In this document: one piece after another, positions 1 to 10,678 of the stretch
Numbering within the stretch: position 1 is the first letter of the stretch
Layout: every line of letters begins with the position of its first letter
Made by a program: the position numbers and the translations under genes
Notes under the pieces: generated by a model
Databases searched by the model: none
What the model was told of the DNA's origin: nothing
The model's input: the letters and a program-made list of their open reading frames with translations, nothing else
Source: Candidatus Sumerlaeota bacterium
Lineage (GTDB): Bacteria; Bacillota; SLNR01
DNA length: 62,982 bases
Assembly (NCBI GenBank): GCA_007132905.1
Contig: SLNR01000033.1
Span: 1 to 62,982, forward strand
Direction of reading: 5' to 3'

Positions 1-7
1 CATGAAG

Positions 8-36
8 CGACCACCGAGGAAGCCCTCGGTGGTCGT
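8..36. terminator. Perfect inverted repeat, probable terminator of the minus-strand TAXI gene
   Basis: CGACCACCGAGG-aagc(c)-CCTCGGTGGTCG stem just after the stop of the 57..1031 gene; no strong U-tract. Confidence 0.5.
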
Positions 37-56
37 CACCCCCTTATTAGGCAGGG

Positions 57-1031
57 TTACTGCTCATCATAGAACCTTTGTACGCCTGGATGGAGTTCAA
101 TCGGCATTCCGTCCATGGCTGTTTCGAGTTGGAGATCTCCCCCTCTGACGTGAGCGGCTGCAATAGTATCCAAGTTTTCAAAAATGGCTTTGGTAATCTC
201 ATAGAAAAGGTCTTCGTCGACCTCTGAATGAGTGATAAGCATGGCCATAACAGCGACCCCTGTGACAGGCTCGTCCTGATTAGGATAAGTTCCCGCGGGG
301 ATAACAGCTTTAGTGTAAAATGGGTACTCATCCAAGAAAGCATCCAATTTGGCTTCATCGAAAGAGATTAACTGTACATCTTTTACGGTGGAGATGTCCT
401 GCACGACGGCTGTCGGAATGCCAGCTGTTAAAAAGGCAGCATCGATATGACCGTCTTTGATGTTGTCAGCAGCTTCAGAGAAAGTCAAATAGTCGGCTTT
501 ACCGAGATCTTCATAAGTAATGTCGTGGGCCAATAGAATTTGTCGGGCATTAGCTTCAGTGCCGCTGCCGGGAGCACCAACAGCGACATTCTTGCCAACC
601 AGATCATCAATTGTTTCGATTCCGGAATCGGCAGAAGCAACGATTTGAATGATTTCCGGATACCAGGTAGCGACTCCTCTCAAATAGTCATGAGGCACTG
701 CATCCTCGTACATTTCAACTCCGTTGAAAGCATAATAGGTAATGTCGTTTTGAACAAGCGCCAGCTCATTTTCCCTGTCATGTAAAAGTGTGATGTTTGC
801 CAAAGATGCTCCTGTTGATTCAGCTTGGGCTGATATCCCCTCAATATTGTCATTGAGAACTTGGGCAACGGCCGCCCCGAGGGGGTAATAAGTTCCAGCG
901 GGAGAACCTGTGGCGATACTGATATAGATAGTATCGTCATCAGGGGCGGCTTGACCGCAACCTACAGCAGCAACTGCCAACATAATGAATACCATCAAGA
1001 AAGCGAATCTTCTAACATTTTTCACATACAC
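57..1031 (-). CDS. TAXI family TRAP transporter solute-binding protein (lipoprotein)
   Basis: Lipobox-like signal (MLAVAAVGCGQ); IATGSPAGTYYPLGAAVAQ and GAPGSGTEANARQIL motifs typical of TAXI proteins. Confidence 0.9.
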   Translation of the reverse strand: MYVKNVRRFAFLMVFIMLAVAAVGCGQAAPDDDTIYISIATGSPAGTYYPLGAAVAQVLNDNIEGISAQAESTGASLANITLLHDRENELALVQNDITYYAFNGVEMYEDAVPHDYLRGVATWYPEIIQIVASADSGIETIDDLVGKNVAVGAPGSGTEANARQILLAHDITYEDLGKADYLTFSEAADNIKDGHIDAAFLTAGIPTAVVQDISTVKDVQLISFDEAKLDAFLDEYPFYTKAVIPAGTYPNQDEPVTGVAVMAMLITHSEVDEDLFYEITKAIFENLDTIAAAHVRGGDLQLETAMDGMPIELHPGVQRFYDEQ

Positions 1032-1230
1032 GACCTCCTCATTAATTGGTTTTTATCTAGCTATGAAAACAAAGTTGCTTTGCTTCCCTCCCCCCCCCTT
1101 CAATTTACCCAAATAATTATTCCATACGGAATATTGAAACCCTTCTTCATTAATGTGAATATTCAGAAAAAACATAAAATTGACAGTGAAAAAAAACTGG
1201 GGTAATATGAAATAAATAGGAGGATGGCGA

Positions 1231-1629
1231 ATGATTTACGGTCTAGGTGTTGATATCGTCGAAATTCAAAGGATTAGAAGGATTGCCGAGCGTAAAGGCA
1301 GCCGTTTTTTTGGCAGGGTTTTTACAAAACAAGAACTTTCTTATTGTTTTGAGGCCAAGGATCCTTATCCACGCTTGGCCAGTCGTTTTGCGGCGAAAGA
1401 AGCTGTATTAAAAGCAATGGGCGAGGGATTGAGAAAAATGAAATGGAAAGAAATAGAGGTCTCGCGAGATAATAAAGGGAAACCACAAGTAAAACTCTCA
1501 GGAAAGGCAAATATAACTGCACAAGAAAAAGGGATACAGCGCATTCACATTTCTCTTACCCACAGTCGTGATTATGCAGCAGCACAGGCTGTTGCCTGGC
1601 AGGAGGAGAAGGCGAATGAGAATAGGTAG
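1231..1629 (+). CDS. acpS: Holo-[acyl-carrier-protein] synthase
   Basis: MIYGLGVDIVEIQRI..., FAAKEAVLKAMGEG..., HISLTHSRDYAAAQAV. Confidence 0.95.
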   Translation: MIYGLGVDIVEIQRIRRIAERKGSRFFGRVFTKQELSYCFEAKDPYPRLASRFAAKEAVLKAMGEGLRKMKWKEIEVSRDNKGKPQVKLSGKANITAQEKGIQRIHISLTHSRDYAAAQAVAWQEEKANENR

Positions 1630-3202
1630 TCGACAGACAGTTCGTTCAATTGAAGACAAGGCTATGGAGGTTTTGAAAATTCCTTCTTTGCTGATGATGG
1701 ATCAAGCAGGGAAAAGAGTGGCGTGCGAAATTGAAAAGAGGACAGGTCCTTTTAAAGGCGTCATTGTGGTTCTAGCAGGAACCGGCAATAATGGGGGCGA
1801 TGGAATGGCGGCAGCTCGGCACCTCCACGCTAATGGGTATGATGTGTCCGTTTTTCTTGCCGGCGAAGAGAAAAGTCTTTCTGATAATGGCAAACTATAC
1901 TTTCATATCCTTAAAAAGAGCGGAGTTCCGGTCATATCTATAGTCCGGGGGGCCGCTTTTTCGATACTAGAGGATAATCTTAGAAAAACGGATATTGTGG
2001 TAGATGCTTTGGCAGGTATTGGGTTGAGAGGAAGCTTACAGCCCTTATTGAAAAAGATTATTTTTTGTGCTAATGAAACAGATGCTTTGAAAGTTGCTGT
2101 GGACATACCAACGGGAGTCAATGCCAACACGGGAGAAGCTGATAACGCTTTCGAATCAGATGTTACGGTTACTTTTATTTTGCCTAAAGCGGGACTGTAT
2201 CTTTATCCTGGAGCGTCGTTTGCTGGGAATATTGTTTTGGATACATTGAGTCTTCCAAAAGGGCTTATGCCAAAAGAAGAAGTGGATATGTTTTTAATTG
2301 ACTCGAGGGTGGCAGAAGAACTCATTATGCCGCGCAGAGAAAACTCTCATAAAGGACAGCATGGGAAAACTCTCATAATCGCTGGGTCCAAAACAATGCC
2401 GGGGGCCGCTTTGATAGCCGCTTTGGGCGCACTTCGAGCCGGCAGTGGTCTTGTGAAACTCGCCATGCCGAAAACCGCTTGGATGTGTGTATCTTATTTT
2501 CCAGAAGTGATACCTGTCTTTTTAGAAGATGAAGGTAGTGGACTGCTTAACGACTCGGGAGCAGAGGAGATATTCAAAGAGATTTCAGAGTCAGATACGG
2601 TGGCCATTGGCCCTGGTTTAACTCAGCACAGCGAGGTCAAAGATTTGATCAAAAAGCTAATTATATCCATAGATAGACCGATGGTGATCGATGCCGATGG
2701 TTTGAATGCTTTGGCAGGAGAGACTTCAAAACTTAATGAAATCGATTATCCTAAAGTGCTAACCCCCCATCCGGGCGAGATGGCACGTCTTTGTGAGGTT
2801 TCCACTGCCGAGATTCAGTCAGACCGCACCTCATACGCACTTAAAGCAGCTGAGAAGTGGCAGGCGGTAGTGGTTTTAAAGGGGGCCGGGACCGTCGTTG
2901 CTTCACCCGGAGGCAGAGTATTCATTAATACTACCGGCAATCCGGGTATGGCCGCTGGAGGTTTTGGGGATGTGCTGACCGGTATGATCGCCGGACTGAT
3001 CGGACAAGGATATAAAGAAGAAGAAGCGGCTGTTTTAAGTGTCTATGTACACGGAAAAACTGCCGATGAGCTGGCTCGAACCAAGGGGACAATGGGGCTA
3101 ACCCCTAGTGAAACCGCAGAAATGATTCCGCACGTGCTGCATAATCTAGCAAGAGATTTTTTAAAGCAGGAAAAAGGGCTTGACAATGGAAAGGTATATT
3201 AA
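1616..3202 (+). CDS. nnr: Bifunctional NAD(P)H-hydrate epimerase / ADP-dependent NAD(P)HX dehydratase
   Basis: YjeF-N (GTGNNGGDGMAAARHL) plus YjeF-C (TPHPGEMARL, GNPGMAAGGFGDVLTGMIAGL). ATG at 1616 preferred over the ORF-track start at 1568. Confidence 0.93.
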   Translation: MRIGSRQTVRSIEDKAMEVLKIPSLLMMDQAGKRVACEIEKRTGPFKGVIVVLAGTGNNGGDGMAAARHLHANGYDVSVFLAGEEKSLSDNGKLYFHILKKSGVPVISIVRGAAFSILEDNLRKTDIVVDALAGIGLRGSLQPLLKKIIFCANETDALKVAVDIPTGVNANTGEADNAFESDVTVTFILPKAGLYLYPGASFAGNIVLDTLSLPKGLMPKEEVDMFLIDSRVAEELIMPRRENSHKGQHGKTLIIAGSKTMPGAALIAALGALRAGSGLVKLAMPKTAWMCVSYFPEVIPVFLEDEGSGLLNDSGAEEIFKEISESDTVAIGPGLTQHSEVKDLIKKLIISIDRPMVIDADGLNALAGETSKLNEIDYPKVLTPHPGEMARLCEVSTAEIQSDRTSYALKAAEKWQAVVVLKGAGTVVASPGGRVFINTTGNPGMAAGGFGDVLTGMIAGLIGQGYKEEEAAVLSVYVHGKTADELARTKGTMGLTPSETAEMIPHVLHNLARDFLKQEKGLDNGKVY

Positions 3203-3240
3203 ACACGAAGCGATAGGAAACAGAGGAGGCGAAAATAAGG

Positions 3241-4443
3241 ATGAGCGTCATGGCTGATGTCCGGCCTGCTTGGGTAGAGATTGATTTAGATGCAATTACA
3301 AACAATTATAAGGCAGTAAGGAAAACATTGAAGGATGAAACAAAAATCATGGCCGTGGTGAAAGGAGACGCCTATGGATGTGCTTCTGCACTGCCGGCTC
3401 AGATGCTGCTTGAGTTGGGCGCTGATTATTTAGCGGTTGCGATATTGGATGAAGCGTTAGAACTTAGAAAGGCAGGGATTGAAGACCCGATTTTAGTCTT
3501 AGGTTATACACCGGCTTCGCAAGCCAAGCTTGCTGTCAAAAATGATATTACGCTGACGGTTTACCGGAAGGAAAGTGTAGAAGCCGTATCTAAAGCAGCT
3601 CAGGAACTTAAAAAGATCGGAAAAGTTCACATAAAAGTGGATACCGGAATGGGTCGCATAGGTCTGCAGCCTGGTCAAGAAGTTGTTAAATTTATTAAGG
3701 AAGCAAAGAATCTCGATAAGATAGAAACGGAAGGCATCTACACTCATTTCTCGGTAGCGGAAATGGAAGAGCCTGGGGATAAAGAATATACATATGATCA
3801 ACTTTCTATATTTGAAGAGACTCTTTCTATGCTTCAAAAAGAAGAGATGGAAGTTCCTATCAAGCATGCTTGCAATAGTGCAGCGATCATGAATATCCCC
3901 GAATCCCGGTTAGATATGGTGCGGACCGGGTCAGCCATCTTTGGGATTACCGTCACGGACGAGATTAATCGAAAGTTGGACCTAAGGCCGGTGATTTCGC
4001 TAAAAGCAAGCATTGGACATGTCAAAAAAGTTCCGAAAGGACGCGCAATCAGCTATGGCCGAACTTATGTTACGGAAAAAGAAACCACAATAGCCACACT
4101 GCCTTTAGGGTATGCTGATGGTTACAGCCGGCTTTTGTCTAATCAGAGCCAGGTGCTTGTTGGCGGGAAAAAAAATCCCCAAATTGGCCTGGTCTGCATG
4201 GACCAGTGCATGGTGGATGTAAGTGAAGTGGAACCAACTCCTCAGGTCAACGACACTGCAGTGCTTCTCGGCAGGCAGGGAGAGGAAGAAATCACCATGG
4301 GGGATTTAGCTCGCATTATGGGAGCGAAGGCGAATGATCTTGAAGTGGTGACTCACTTCACAAAGAGACTCCCCAGGGTCTATATCTGGCAGGGAGAACC
4401 AATCGCTGTTTATGACATGAACGGATTAAGAAAAAAACAGTAG
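3241..4443 (+). CDS. alr: Alanine racemase
   Basis: AVVKGDAYGCASALPAQ PLP-lysine motif, HIKVDTGMGRIG, PLGYADGYSRLLSN. Confidence 0.95.
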   Translation: MSVMADVRPAWVEIDLDAITNNYKAVRKTLKDETKIMAVVKGDAYGCASALPAQMLLELGADYLAVAILDEALELRKAGIEDPILVLGYTPASQAKLAVKNDITLTVYRKESVEAVSKAAQELKKIGKVHIKVDTGMGRIGLQPGQEVVKFIKEAKNLDKIETEGIYTHFSVAEMEEPGDKEYTYDQLSIFEETLSMLQKEEMEVPIKHACNSAAIMNIPESRLDMVRTGSAIFGITVTDEINRKLDLRPVISLKASIGHVKKVPKGRAISYGRTYVTEKETTIATLPLGYADGYSRLLSNQSQVLVGGKKNPQIGLVCMDQCMVDVSEVEPTPQVNDTAVLLGRQGEEEITMGDLARIMGAKANDLEVVTHFTKRLPRVYIWQGEPIAVYDMNGLRKKQ

Positions 4444-4644
4444 ATGCAATCAAAGACTTCAATATGAAGGAGAATGATGGGAAAAAGCGAATACAATTTG
4501 GTGGTTGAATCAGAACTTTTCGGAGGGATGGTTATTTTTTCATCAATAGCTTGGCTATCGCCTTGCCTGACTTTGTAAGTGCTCATAGCTGAGCTTTTCC
4601 TTTTCGTTTGTTTGAAGTAAATCAAGTGATAGGAGGGTTTGATT

Positions 4645-6324
4645 GTGTTTGATAAGGAAAAAATCAAACAAATCAAGAAAAAGAATGAAGAGTGGGAAGA
4701 AAGCAAGGTTCAAAAGGCGATTAGTCGATTTCCCGAAAGAAAAGAGGATTTTGAGACCATTTCTGAGCTTCCGGTAGAAAGGCTTTATACACCTTGCGAC
4801 GTTGAAAACCTGGACTATCTTGAGGATTTGGGATTCCCGGGGGAGTTTCCTTATACGCGCGGGGTACAGCCTACGATGTATCGGGGAAGATTTTGGACGA
4901 TGAGGCAGTATGCTGGATTTGCTTCAGCGGAAGAATCCAATACTCGATACAAATACCTTCTAAAACAGGGACAGACAGGTCTTAGTGTGGCTTTTGATTT
5001 ACCAACGCAAATCGGTTATGATTCTGACCATGATATGTCAGAAGGGGAAGTTGGAAAAGTTGGTGTGGCGATCGATTCCCTGGCGGATATGGAGATTCTG
5101 TTTGACGAGATTCCTCTTGACAAAGTGAGCACATCCATGACCATTAATGCCCCGGCCGCCGTTTTGTTGGCCATGTATGTTGCCGTGGCCGAAAAGCAAG
5201 GAATTTCACCGGATAAACTCACTGGTACGATTCAAAATGATATTTTGAAAGAATATGCAGCAAGGGGAACTTTCATATTTCCTCCGAAACCATCAATGAG
5301 ATTAATCACGGATACTTTTGAATATTGTTTTAATAGTGTACCCGGATGGAACACCATAAGCATCAGCGGCTACCATATAAGAGAGGCCGGGTCTACGGCG
5401 GTTCAGGAAGTTGCTTTCACACTGGCAAACGGCATAGCGTATGTCGAGGCTGCTATTGAGGCGGGATTGGATGTGGATGATTTTGGACCAAGACTTTCTT
5501 TTTTCTTTAATTCCCATCTTGATCTTTTAGAGGAAGTAGCAAAATTCAGAGCAGCAAGAAGACTTTGGGCCCGCATCATGAAAGAAAGATTTAAGGCAAA
5601 GAACCCTAAATCCTTAATGCTCCGTTTCCACACCCAGACGGCAGGATCAACCCTCACCGCACAGCAGCCCAATAACAATATTGTCAGAGTTGCCCTGCAG
5701 GCGCTGTCAGCTGTATTAGGCGGAACACAATCGCTGCATACAAACTCTAAGGATGAGGCTTTGGCCCTTCCTTCTGAAGAATCCGTACAAATTGCTCTCA
5801 GAACCCAGCAGATTTTGGCCGAAGAAAGCGGGGCGGCCGATACGATTGATCCTTTGGCCGGGTCATATTATGTGGAGAATTTGACGGAAAAAATTGAAAA
5901 AGAAGCACTTGAATATATTGAGAGAATCGATGACTTGGGTGGCTCTCCCTCCGCTATTGAAAAAGGCTTTATTCAAAAAGAGATACAGGAGAGTGCCTAT
6001 CGGTATCAAAGAAGTGTTGAAGAACAAGAAAGAATTGTAGTTGGCGTCAATAAATATAAAACAGACGAAGCACCACCCGAAGACCTGCTCGAAGTGGATC
6101 CCGCCGTTGGAGAGCTGCAGACAGAAAAACTTGCAGAGCTTAGAAAGACCAGAAAAGACGACGATGTTCGCAAAACACTCAAAGACTTAAAAGAAGCAGC
6201 TGAAGGGAAGGAAAATCTCATGCCTTATATACTTGACTGTGTCAAGGCTTATGCAACTCTAGGCGAGATATGTGATGTGCTTCGTGATGTTTTCGGTGAA
6301 TACGAACAGGCAGTCTTGTTTTAG
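4645..6324 (+). CDS. Methylmalonyl-CoA mutase, large (catalytic) subunit without B12 domain
   Basis: [69 protein letters not shown] at 4645 has good SD spacing. Confidence 0.93.
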   Translation: MFDKEKIKQIKKKNEEWEESKVQKAISRFPERKEDFETISELPVERLYTPCDVENLDYLEDLGFPGEFPYTRGVQPTMYRGRFWTMRQYAGFASAEESNTRYKYLLKQGQTGLSVAFDLPTQIGYDSDHDMSEGEVGKVGVAIDSLADMEILFDEIPLDKVSTSMTINAPAAVLLAMYVAVAEKQGISPDKLTGTIQNDILKEYAARGTFIFPPKPSMRLITDTFEYCFNSVPGWNTISISGYHIREAGSTAVQEVAFTLANGIAYVEAAIEAGLDVDDFGPRLSFFFNSHLDLLEEVAKFRAARRLWARIMKERFKAKNPKSLMLRFHTQTAGSTLTAQQPNNNIVRVALQALSAVLGGTQSLHTNSKDEALALPSEESVQIALRTQQILAEESGAADTIDPLAGSYYVENLTEKIEKEALEYIERIDDLGGSPSAIEKGFIQKEIQESAYRYQRSVEEQERIVVGVNKYKTDEAPPEDLLEVDPAVGELQTEKLAELRKTRKDDDVRKTLKDLKEAAEGKENLMPYILDCVKAYATLGEICDVLRDVFGEYEQAVLF

Positions 6325-6352
6325 TTCGGAGCGGATAAGGAGGGATGGAACA

Positions 6353-6751
6353 ATGAATAAGGAGAAAAATATTCGGGTATTGGTGGCCAAACCGGGATTA
6401 GATGGTCACGACAGAGGAGCCAAAGTCATTGCCCGTGCGCTAAGAGACGCAGGCATGGAAGTTATTTATACAGGGTTGAGGCAATCCCCTGAACAAATTG
6501 TCCAGGCAGCTGTGCAGGAAGACGCAGATGTCATTGCCGTCAGTATTTTGTCCGGCGCACATATGCATTTGCTCCCGCGAATAGTAGATATGTCAAAAGA
6601 ATCAGGTCTTGAAGATGTGTTGGTCATTGCCGGAGGTGTTATTCCGCAAGGTGATATTAAAAAGCTTGCTGATTCGGGTGTTGCGGGTGTCTTCACTTCC
6701 GGAACCTCAACAAAGGAGATTATTGACTTTATTCAAAATCAAGTGAATTGA
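6353..6751 (+). CDS. Methylmalonyl-CoA mutase, cobalamin-binding subunit
   Basis: [29 protein letters not shown]; DxHxxG B12-binding motif; ATG at 6353. Confidence 0.95.
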   Translation: MNKEKNIRVLVAKPGLDGHDRGAKVIARALRDAGMEVIYTGLRQSPEQIVQAAVQEDADVIAVSILSGAHMHLLPRIVDMSKESGLEDVLVIAGGVIPQGDIKKLADSGVAGVFTSGTSTKEIIDFIQNQVN

Positions 6752-6766
6752 CTTTAGGGAGAGACG

Positions 6767-7714
6767 GTGAAATCATTGTCACTAGCACAAAAGGCACGTG
6801 AAGGGGATAGGCTCTCAGTTGCCCGTTTAATCACCATGGTCGAAAACAGACAGGAAGAAGCTGAAAAAGAGCTTGCTTTTTTGCATTCCTATACTGGTAA
6901 AGCGAAAGTCATTGGGGTTACGGGCCCCCCCGGAGCGGGCAAAAGTACATTGACCGGAAAATTTGTAAAACAGTGGCGAGCTCTTGGCAAGAAAGTAGCT
7001 GTGGTAGCGGTGGATCCGACCAGTCCTTTTACCGGGGGGTCACTGCTGGGGGATCGTCTTAGGATGTCTGAATTAACTACGGACCCCGGGGTGTTTATTA
7101 GGAGCATGAGTACTAGGGGGAGTTTAGGTGGATTGGCCGCGGCTACAGGTGATGTAATTCGCGTATTGGATGCAGCCGGATATGAAATTATTATTGTAGA
7201 AACAGTCGGTGTGGGGCAGGCAGAAGTGGACATAATGGAAATAGCCGACAGTGTTCTTGTTATCACGGTCCCAGGCCTTGGGGATGATATTCAGATTAGC
7301 AAAGCGGGCATCATGGAAATAGGAGATGTCTTTATCGTAAATAAAGCGGACCGTCATGGAGCCGACCAAATTGTGACAGCTTTGGATATGATGCTGGATT
7401 TAAATCCCACCGAAAATGATTGGCGTCCCCCCATCATTAAAACGGTGGCAACTTCCGGGGAAGGGATTGAGGATTTAGTAAAAAAAGTGCAAGAACATTT
7501 TTCCTATACTGAAAAAGCAGGTCTTCTTGAAGGAAGAAAGATGCAGCGGACAAAAAACGAAATTGTAAACATACTCAAGAAGAGGTTTGAAGAAACAGTT
7601 ATCGACCCAGCGGAGGCTGAAGGTGCTTTGGACTCATACGCCAAAAAAGTTTATGAAAAAGAAATGGATCCATATCAAGCGGTGGATAAAATTATGAAGG
7701 AAAAGGACAGATAA
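6767..7714 (+). CDS. meaB: Methylmalonyl-CoA mutase-associated GTPase MeaB (ArgK family)
   Basis: GVTGPPGAGKSTLTGKF, AVDPTSPFTGGSLLGDRLRM. Confidence 0.94.
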   Translation: MKSLSLAQKAREGDRLSVARLITMVENRQEEAEKELAFLHSYTGKAKVIGVTGPPGAGKSTLTGKFVKQWRALGKKVAVVAVDPTSPFTGGSLLGDRLRMSELTTDPGVFIRSMSTRGSLGGLAAATGDVIRVLDAAGYEIIIVETVGVGQAEVDIMEIADSVLVITVPGLGDDIQISKAGIMEIGDVFIVNKADRHGADQIVTALDMMLDLNPTENDWRPPIIKTVATSGEGIEDLVKKVQEHFSYTEKAGLLEGRKMQRTKNEIVNILKKRFEETVIDPAEAEGALDSYAKKVYEKEMDPYQAVDKIMKEKDR

Positions 7715-7726
7715 GGAGGGATTGCT

Positions 7727-8137
7727 TTGTTTGGTAAAATTAGTCATTTGGGGATTGCCGTAAAAAATATCGAAGATTCGCTAAAGCTTTATACAGATGT
7801 TTTCGGATTGGAGTTAGAGGGAATCGAAGAGGTTCCTGAGCAAAAAGTTAAAGTTGCCTTTCTTCCGATTGGCGAAAGCAGAATTGAACTATTGGAAGCA
7901 ACGGAGCCTGACAGTGCCGTGGCCAAGTTTATTGAAAAAAAAGGCGAAGGTATCCAACACATTGCATTTCAAGTTGAAAACGTGGAAAAAGCTATCACAT
8001 CTGCTAAGGAGATGGGTTTGAAAATGATAGACGAAAAACCCCGTAAAGGGGCTGGGGGAGCAAAGATTGCTTTTATACACCCCAAAAATACTTACGGCGT
8101 GTTGATGGAATTATGCGAGCACGAGGATGACCATTAG
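7727..8137 (+). CDS. mce: Methylmalonyl-CoA epimerase (VOC family)
   Basis: [25 protein letters not shown]...[14 protein letters not shown]...[14 protein letters not shown]; in the MCM operon. Confidence 0.92.
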   Translation: MFGKISHLGIAVKNIEDSLKLYTDVFGLELEGIEEVPEQKVKVAFLPIGESRIELLEATEPDSAVAKFIEKKGEGIQHIAFQVENVEKAITSAKEMGLKMIDEKPRKGAGGAKIAFIHPKNTYGVLMELCEHEDDH

Positions 8138-8162
8138 GAAAATCAAGGAGGGATGAGCGAGA

Positions 8163-9716
8163 ATGTCAGAGGAACTAGAAAAGAAGTTAGAAGAATTGCA
8201 GATTGAACGAGATAGGATCCGCGCCGGAGGCGGAGAGAAGAGAATACAAAAACAGCATGATTCAGGGAAGATGACGGCCCGGGAAAGGGTAGATGCTTTT
8301 CTAGACGAAGGAAGCTTCGTGGAAATGGACATGTTTGTAAAGCATAGGGCAGTGGATTTTGGAATGGACAAAGTGGATGCTCCCGGTGAGGGAGTTGTGG
8401 TAGGCCATGGAACAGTCAACGGGCGGCAGATTTGTGTTTCTGCTCAGGATTTCACAGTTATTGGGGGATCCTTAGGAGAGATGCATGCCGCTAAAATATG
8501 CAAAGCCATGGATTTAGCCAGTAAAATTGGTGTTCCTTTTATTTGCTTGAACGATTCGGGAGGAGCACGAATCCAAGAGGGCGTGGATGCCTTAAAAGGA
8601 TATGGAGAGATTTTCTACCGAAACACAGTTTGTTCCGGTGTCATTCCGCAGATTTCTGTTATCATGGGGCCTTGCGCTGGAGGAGCGGTTTACTCGCCGG
8701 CTCTTACAGATTTTGTATTTATGTCTAAAGGTGCGAATATGTTTATTACAGGTCCTGAAGTAATTAAGACCGTAACCGGAGAGAATGTAACTTTTGAAGA
8801 GTTAGGTGGAGCCATGACTCACAATCAAACGAGTGGTGTGGCCCATTTTGTGGCTGAAGATGAGCAGCAATGCTTAGAAGATGTAAAGAAATTGTTATCT
8901 TTTTTGCCGGATAATAATTTGGATGAAGTTCCTTTGGTAGAAACCAAAGACGATCCCAATAGGATGGATGAATTTTTACAGGACCTCATTCCATTGAATC
9001 CGAATAAACCTTATGATGTCAGGGATGTTCTTAAAAGTGTTTTTGATGATGGGGATTTTCTTGAAGTGCAGGAGTTGTATGCTCAAAACATTGTCGTTGG
9101 GTTCGGCAGGTTAAATGGACGCACTGTGGGGGCTGTTGCCAATCAGCCCAAAATTATGGCGGGATGTCTTGATATCAACGCTTCTGACAAAGCAGCTAGA
9201 TTTGTCAGATTTTGCGATGCGTTTAATATCCCGCTGTTAACTTTTTCAGATGTGCCCGGTTATCTTCCGGGAGTAAGTCAAGAACACGGCGGTGTTATCC
9301 GCCATGGAGCAAAGCTCTTATATGCTTATTCTGAAGCAACGGTGCCCAAGATTACGGTGATATTAAGAAAAGCCTATGGAGGTGCTTACATTGCCATGTG
9401 CAGCCGCCATCTGGCCGCGGACATGGTCTTTGCTCTTCCTACGGCGGAGATTGCCGTCATGGGACCATCCGGTGCTGCCAATATTATTTACAGGAAAGAA
9501 ATCAAAGCTGCAGAAAATCCCGACGATCTGAGGGAGCAGAAAATCGAAGAGTTTAGAGAGCGTTCGGCCAATCCTTATGTAGCAGCATCTAGAGGGTATG
9601 TAGATGATATAATACAGCCTAAGGAGATGAGGCCGAAACTGATAAGTTCTTTAGAAACACTATTGAATAAAAGAGAGTCTAGACCTAGCAAAAAACATGG
9701 AAATCTACCTGTTTAA
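8163..9716 (+). CDS. mmdA: Methylmalonyl-CoA decarboxylase alpha / acyl-CoA carboxyltransferase subunit
   Basis: GGARIQEGVDALKGYGEIF, GPCAGGAVYSPALTDFVFM, RKAYGGAYIAMCSRH. Confidence 0.92.
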   Translation: MSEELEKKLEELQIERDRIRAGGGEKRIQKQHDSGKMTARERVDAFLDEGSFVEMDMFVKHRAVDFGMDKVDAPGEGVVVGHGTVNGRQICVSAQDFTVIGGSLGEMHAAKICKAMDLASKIGVPFICLNDSGGARIQEGVDALKGYGEIFYRNTVCSGVIPQISVIMGPCAGGAVYSPALTDFVFMSKGANMFITGPEVIKTVTGENVTFEELGGAMTHNQTSGVAHFVAEDEQQCLEDVKKLLSFLPDNNLDEVPLVETKDDPNRMDEFLQDLIPLNPNKPYDVRDVLKSVFDDGDFLEVQELYAQNIVVGFGRLNGRTVGAVANQPKIMAGCLDINASDKAARFVRFCDAFNIPLLTFSDVPGYLPGVSQEHGGVIRHGAKLLYAYSEATVPKITVILRKAYGGAYIAMCSRHLAADMVFALPTAEIAVMGPSGAANIIYRKEIKAAENPDDLREQKIEEFRERSANPYVAASRGYVDDIIQPKEMRPKLISSLETLLNKRESRPSKKHGNLPV

Positions 9717-9750
9717 GGATGGATAGTGACTAAAGAGAGGTGTGTATTGC

Positions 9751-10119
9751 ATGGATGGACGTTTGTGGCTTGGTATAGAAACGGCGGTTGTAGGAATGGG
9801 GATCGTCTTTTTGGCCCTTTATTCTTTGACCTTGATTTTACAGGTTTTTCGAAAGATTTTCTATCAAGAAGAGATAGAGGAAAGTTTAAGCGAAGAACCG
9901 GCAGCAACTCCTGCTGCTTCCTCGGATTTAGGCAGCCAGGAGGAGATCACAGCGGCTATTACGGCAGCGGTCGCATCCTTTATGGATAAAACAAGCCAGC
10001 AAATCTCTATAGTCGGGATAAGGGCCAAGAGTGAACAAAAATCAGGCTGGACCGGCAGCGGTTGGAAAATGGCCGGCAGAACGGAAATGATGGAAAAAAG
10101 GCAAGAACATTATGAATAA
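9751..10119 (+). CDS. OadG/MmdD-like small membrane subunit of the Na+-pumping decarboxylase
   Basis: Single N-terminal TM helix (GIETAVVGMGIVFLALYSLTLILQVF), Ala/Glu-rich tail, operon position; ATG at 9751. Confidence 0.75.
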   Translation: MDGRLWLGIETAVVGMGIVFLALYSLTLILQVFRKIFYQEEIEESLSEEPAATPAASSDLGSQEEITAAITAAVASFMDKTSQQISIVGIRAKSEQKSGWTGSGWKMAGRTEMMEKRQEHYE

Positions 10120-10161
10120 AAGCATAGTATTGAAAGAGCTGGCGAAAGGAGTTATTGAAAG

Positions 10162-10617
10162 ATGAGGAAATTTAATGTGACGGTGAATGGGACAACATAT
10201 GAGGTAGTGGTCGAAGAAGTAAAAGAAAAACCGGGGAAAGAACATACAGAATCTTCCAAGCCTGCCCCTCCGACGGCAGAGGATCAAAAAGCATCTTCGA
10301 AAGTCAAGGAAGCACCGCCTAAAGAAGAACCTAAAAAGGCGGAACCGGCAAAAGAGAAAGAGAAAAAACCAGAGGAACCTAAGCCGGTAGCCAATGGTGA
10401 GGGAGCGGGGACTGTAATGGCGCCTATGCCGGGTACTGTTTTAAGCATAAAGGTGAAAGAAGGAGATGAAGTCGAGCAGGGACAGGTTTTGTTGGTTTTG
10501 GAAGCGATGAAAATGGAAAACGAAATCACATCTCCCCGAGGCGGAACAGTAAAATCGATTAATGCTGCTGAAAATGATTCAGTAGGATCTGGCGATGTGC
10601 TGGTGGTCATTGAATAG
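10162..10617 (+). CDS. Biotin/lipoyl-attachment carrier protein (decarboxylase gamma subunit)
   Basis: C-terminal VLEAMKMENEI biotinylation motif after a charged Pro/Lys/Glu linker. Confidence 0.92.
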   Translation: MRKFNVTVNGTTYEVVVEEVKEKPGKEHTESSKPAPPTAEDQKASSKVKEAPPKEEPKKAEPAKEKEKKPEEPKPVANGEGAGTVMAPMPGTVLSIKVKEGDEVEQGQVLLVLEAMKMENEITSPRGGTVKSINAAENDSVGSGDVLVVIE

Positions 10618-10678
10618 GCAATCCACAATTCTTCATGAAAACACAAGGAGCGATGAATGTAAAAAGGAGGAGTAGTGG

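Noticed and set aside
1085-1110. Poly-C run
   Set aside because: Short homopolymer in an intergenic region; no structure or motif to support a function
861-1205. 114-aa + strand ORF at the start of the window
   Set aside because: Overlaps the well-supported minus-strand TAXI gene start and its promoter region
4444-4644. Possible cobalamin riboswitch upstream of the B12-dependent mutase
   Set aside because: No B12-box-like conserved core found; only small hairpins (e.g. GCTCA-tagc-TGAGC-TTTT)
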